Shown piece after piece: positions 5,856-6,339 of a DNA stretch of 6,339 nt. The notes beneath the pieces were generated by a model that saw only the letters and a list, made by a program, of their open reading frames with translations, ran no database searches and was not told where the DNA came from. How positions within the stretch are numbered: the first letter of the stretch is position 1; the number at the start of each line of letters is the position of its first letter. The translations under genes and the position numbers were made by a program. Source of the stretch: Acidimicrobiia bacterium (lineage in GTDB: Bacteria > Actinomycetota > Acidimicrobiia > Spongiisociales > JAHEDJ01); the NCBI GenBank assembly GCA_030598025.1, contig JAUVQS010000091.1:1-6339 (forward strand). The letters are read 5' to 3'.

Positions 5856-6260
5856 ATGTTTTCGCGACCTGTGAGGTTCTGGCAACACCCTGCATCTTCT
5901 TTCACTACCGCACCGCCTGGCGCCGTGCTAATCAACGCTTCGGGGTTGTGCACCTACTTCTTCGATGGGAACCCCGGCGACTGCGGCCCAGGCTGGACCG
6001 CCGAGAACCCGTACGCCTGGCACTTCGTCGCCAACCAGACGGGCGGCCTGGAAAACGGCAACGTAACCGCTCTGTTTGTCGCAGCAGGCGAGATCGGTCC
6101 AGCCGGACCGACCACGGCCTCCACGAACAATCAGCAGTTCTATCTCTACACGCCGACAGCCGACACACTGCGCGGCGCCTTCATCGACATCGCCGCCGGC
6201 AACCTGGTGCTCTCCCACACCTGCAACGACCCGATCAGCAGCGGGCACACGTTCCCATAG
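5856..6260 (+). CDS. Hypothetical protein, probable remnant of a secreted or surface protein
   Basis: I do not recognise a named family. The frame encodes 134 residues. From about residue 25 it reads like an extracellular beta-rich module: Asn/Gly/Thr-rich, with Cys32, Cys43 and Cys123, a PYAWHFVANQTGG block (52-64) and ending TLRGAFIDIAAGNLVLSHTC (104-123). I have a loose recollection of similar WHFV...LSHxC modules in large actinobacterial surface proteins, unverified. The first 25 codons look different: the segment has no signal peptide, and about half of its third positions are G/C, against 23 of 24 in residues 41-64. That suggests the present N-terminus is not ancestral and that upstream parts were lost, leaving a fragment joined to a chance start. 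Against this, a good ribosome site precedes the ATG, and the frame is intact to its stop. It may be translated with thiN. It could be a short functional protein or a decaying gene. Confidence 0.5.
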   Translation: MFSRPVRFWQHPASSFTTAPPGAVLINASGLCTYFFDGNPGDCGPGWTAENPYAWHFVANQTGGLENGNVTALFVAAGEIGPAGPTTASTNNQQFYLYTPTADTLRGAFIDIAAGNLVLSHTCNDPISSGHTFP

Positions 6261-6282
6261 ACCCCGCTCCGCGGCCCATCGG

Positions 6283-6288
6283 TAGCAT
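6283..6288 (+). promoter_or_regulatory. Possible -10 box for a gene starting at the right edge
   Basis: TAGCAT matches TATAAT at four positions. A transcript starting near 6295 would carry the GGAGACGGA ribosome site (6306-6314) before the GTG at 6319. No -35 box is recognised. Confidence 0.25.
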
Positions 6289-6318
6289 GTGTTGCCACCG
6301 ACTCCGGAGACGGACTTT

Positions 6319-6339
6319 GTGAGCAGAACAGGTTCGCCA
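6319..6339 (+). CDS. Possible start of a further gene (partial, 7 codons)
   Basis: A GTG at 6319 opens the frame (M/V)SRTGSP to the window edge. It is preceded by GGAGACGGA, with GGAGA ending 8 nt before the start codon, and by a possible -10 box at 6283-6288. Too little is visible to assign a product; the call rests on signal placement only. Confidence 0.3.

Noticed and set aside
5570..6322. 250-codon plus-strand frame spanning the thiN 3' end and the following gene
   Set aside because: It is extremely Arg-rich with no domain, and a different frame covers both real reading frames.

Overview
The window is an ordinary-looking stretch of a high-GC bacterial chromosome. Strong G/C bias at third codon positions, tight gene spacing, several TAnnnT -10 boxes placed right at start codons (leaderless or near-leaderless transcripts), and a membrane protein family that I associate with actinobacteria all suggest a member of the Actinomycetota, perhaps a deep-branching group such as Acidimicrobiia. 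That placement is inference; there is no rRNA or tRNA to anchor it.

Layout. On the minus strand at the left, an NfuA-type Fe-S carrier (435-1061) is followed by the first 120 codons of a secreted lipoprotein with a thioredoxin-like fold of the NHLRC2 type (1-362, running off the left edge). Divergent from nfuA, on the plus strand, is an ATP-grasp ligase of the carbamoyl-phosphate-synthase-L/L-amino-acid-ligase type (1141-2361). It converges with, and overlaps by 11 bp, a minus-strand membrane protein that resembles a potassium channel but has a non-canonical filter (2351-3448). Divergent from that is a complete 4-alpha-glucanotransferase, malQ (3509-4999), closed by a strong intrinsic terminator (5091-5126). 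Then come thiamine pyrophosphokinase (5187-5834), a 134-codon open frame that looks like the surviving end of a secreted protein (5856-6260), and possibly the first codons of another gene (from 6319).

The genes do not form one obvious pathway. nfuA and the lipoprotein share a strand with a 72-nt gap and may be co-transcribed. The others are single-gene units in divergent or convergent pairs, covering housekeeping roles (Fe-S delivery, alpha-glucan metabolism, thiamine diphosphate supply) plus two proteins of unknown substrate or function (the ATP-grasp enzyme and the channel-like protein). I see no mobile element, CRISPR array, tRNA, rRNA or defence locus. I found no evidence of a new multi-gene system. 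The points most worth a second look are the channel-like protein, the orphan ATP-grasp ligase, the truncated-looking secreted protein, and the concentration of leaderless-type promoters.
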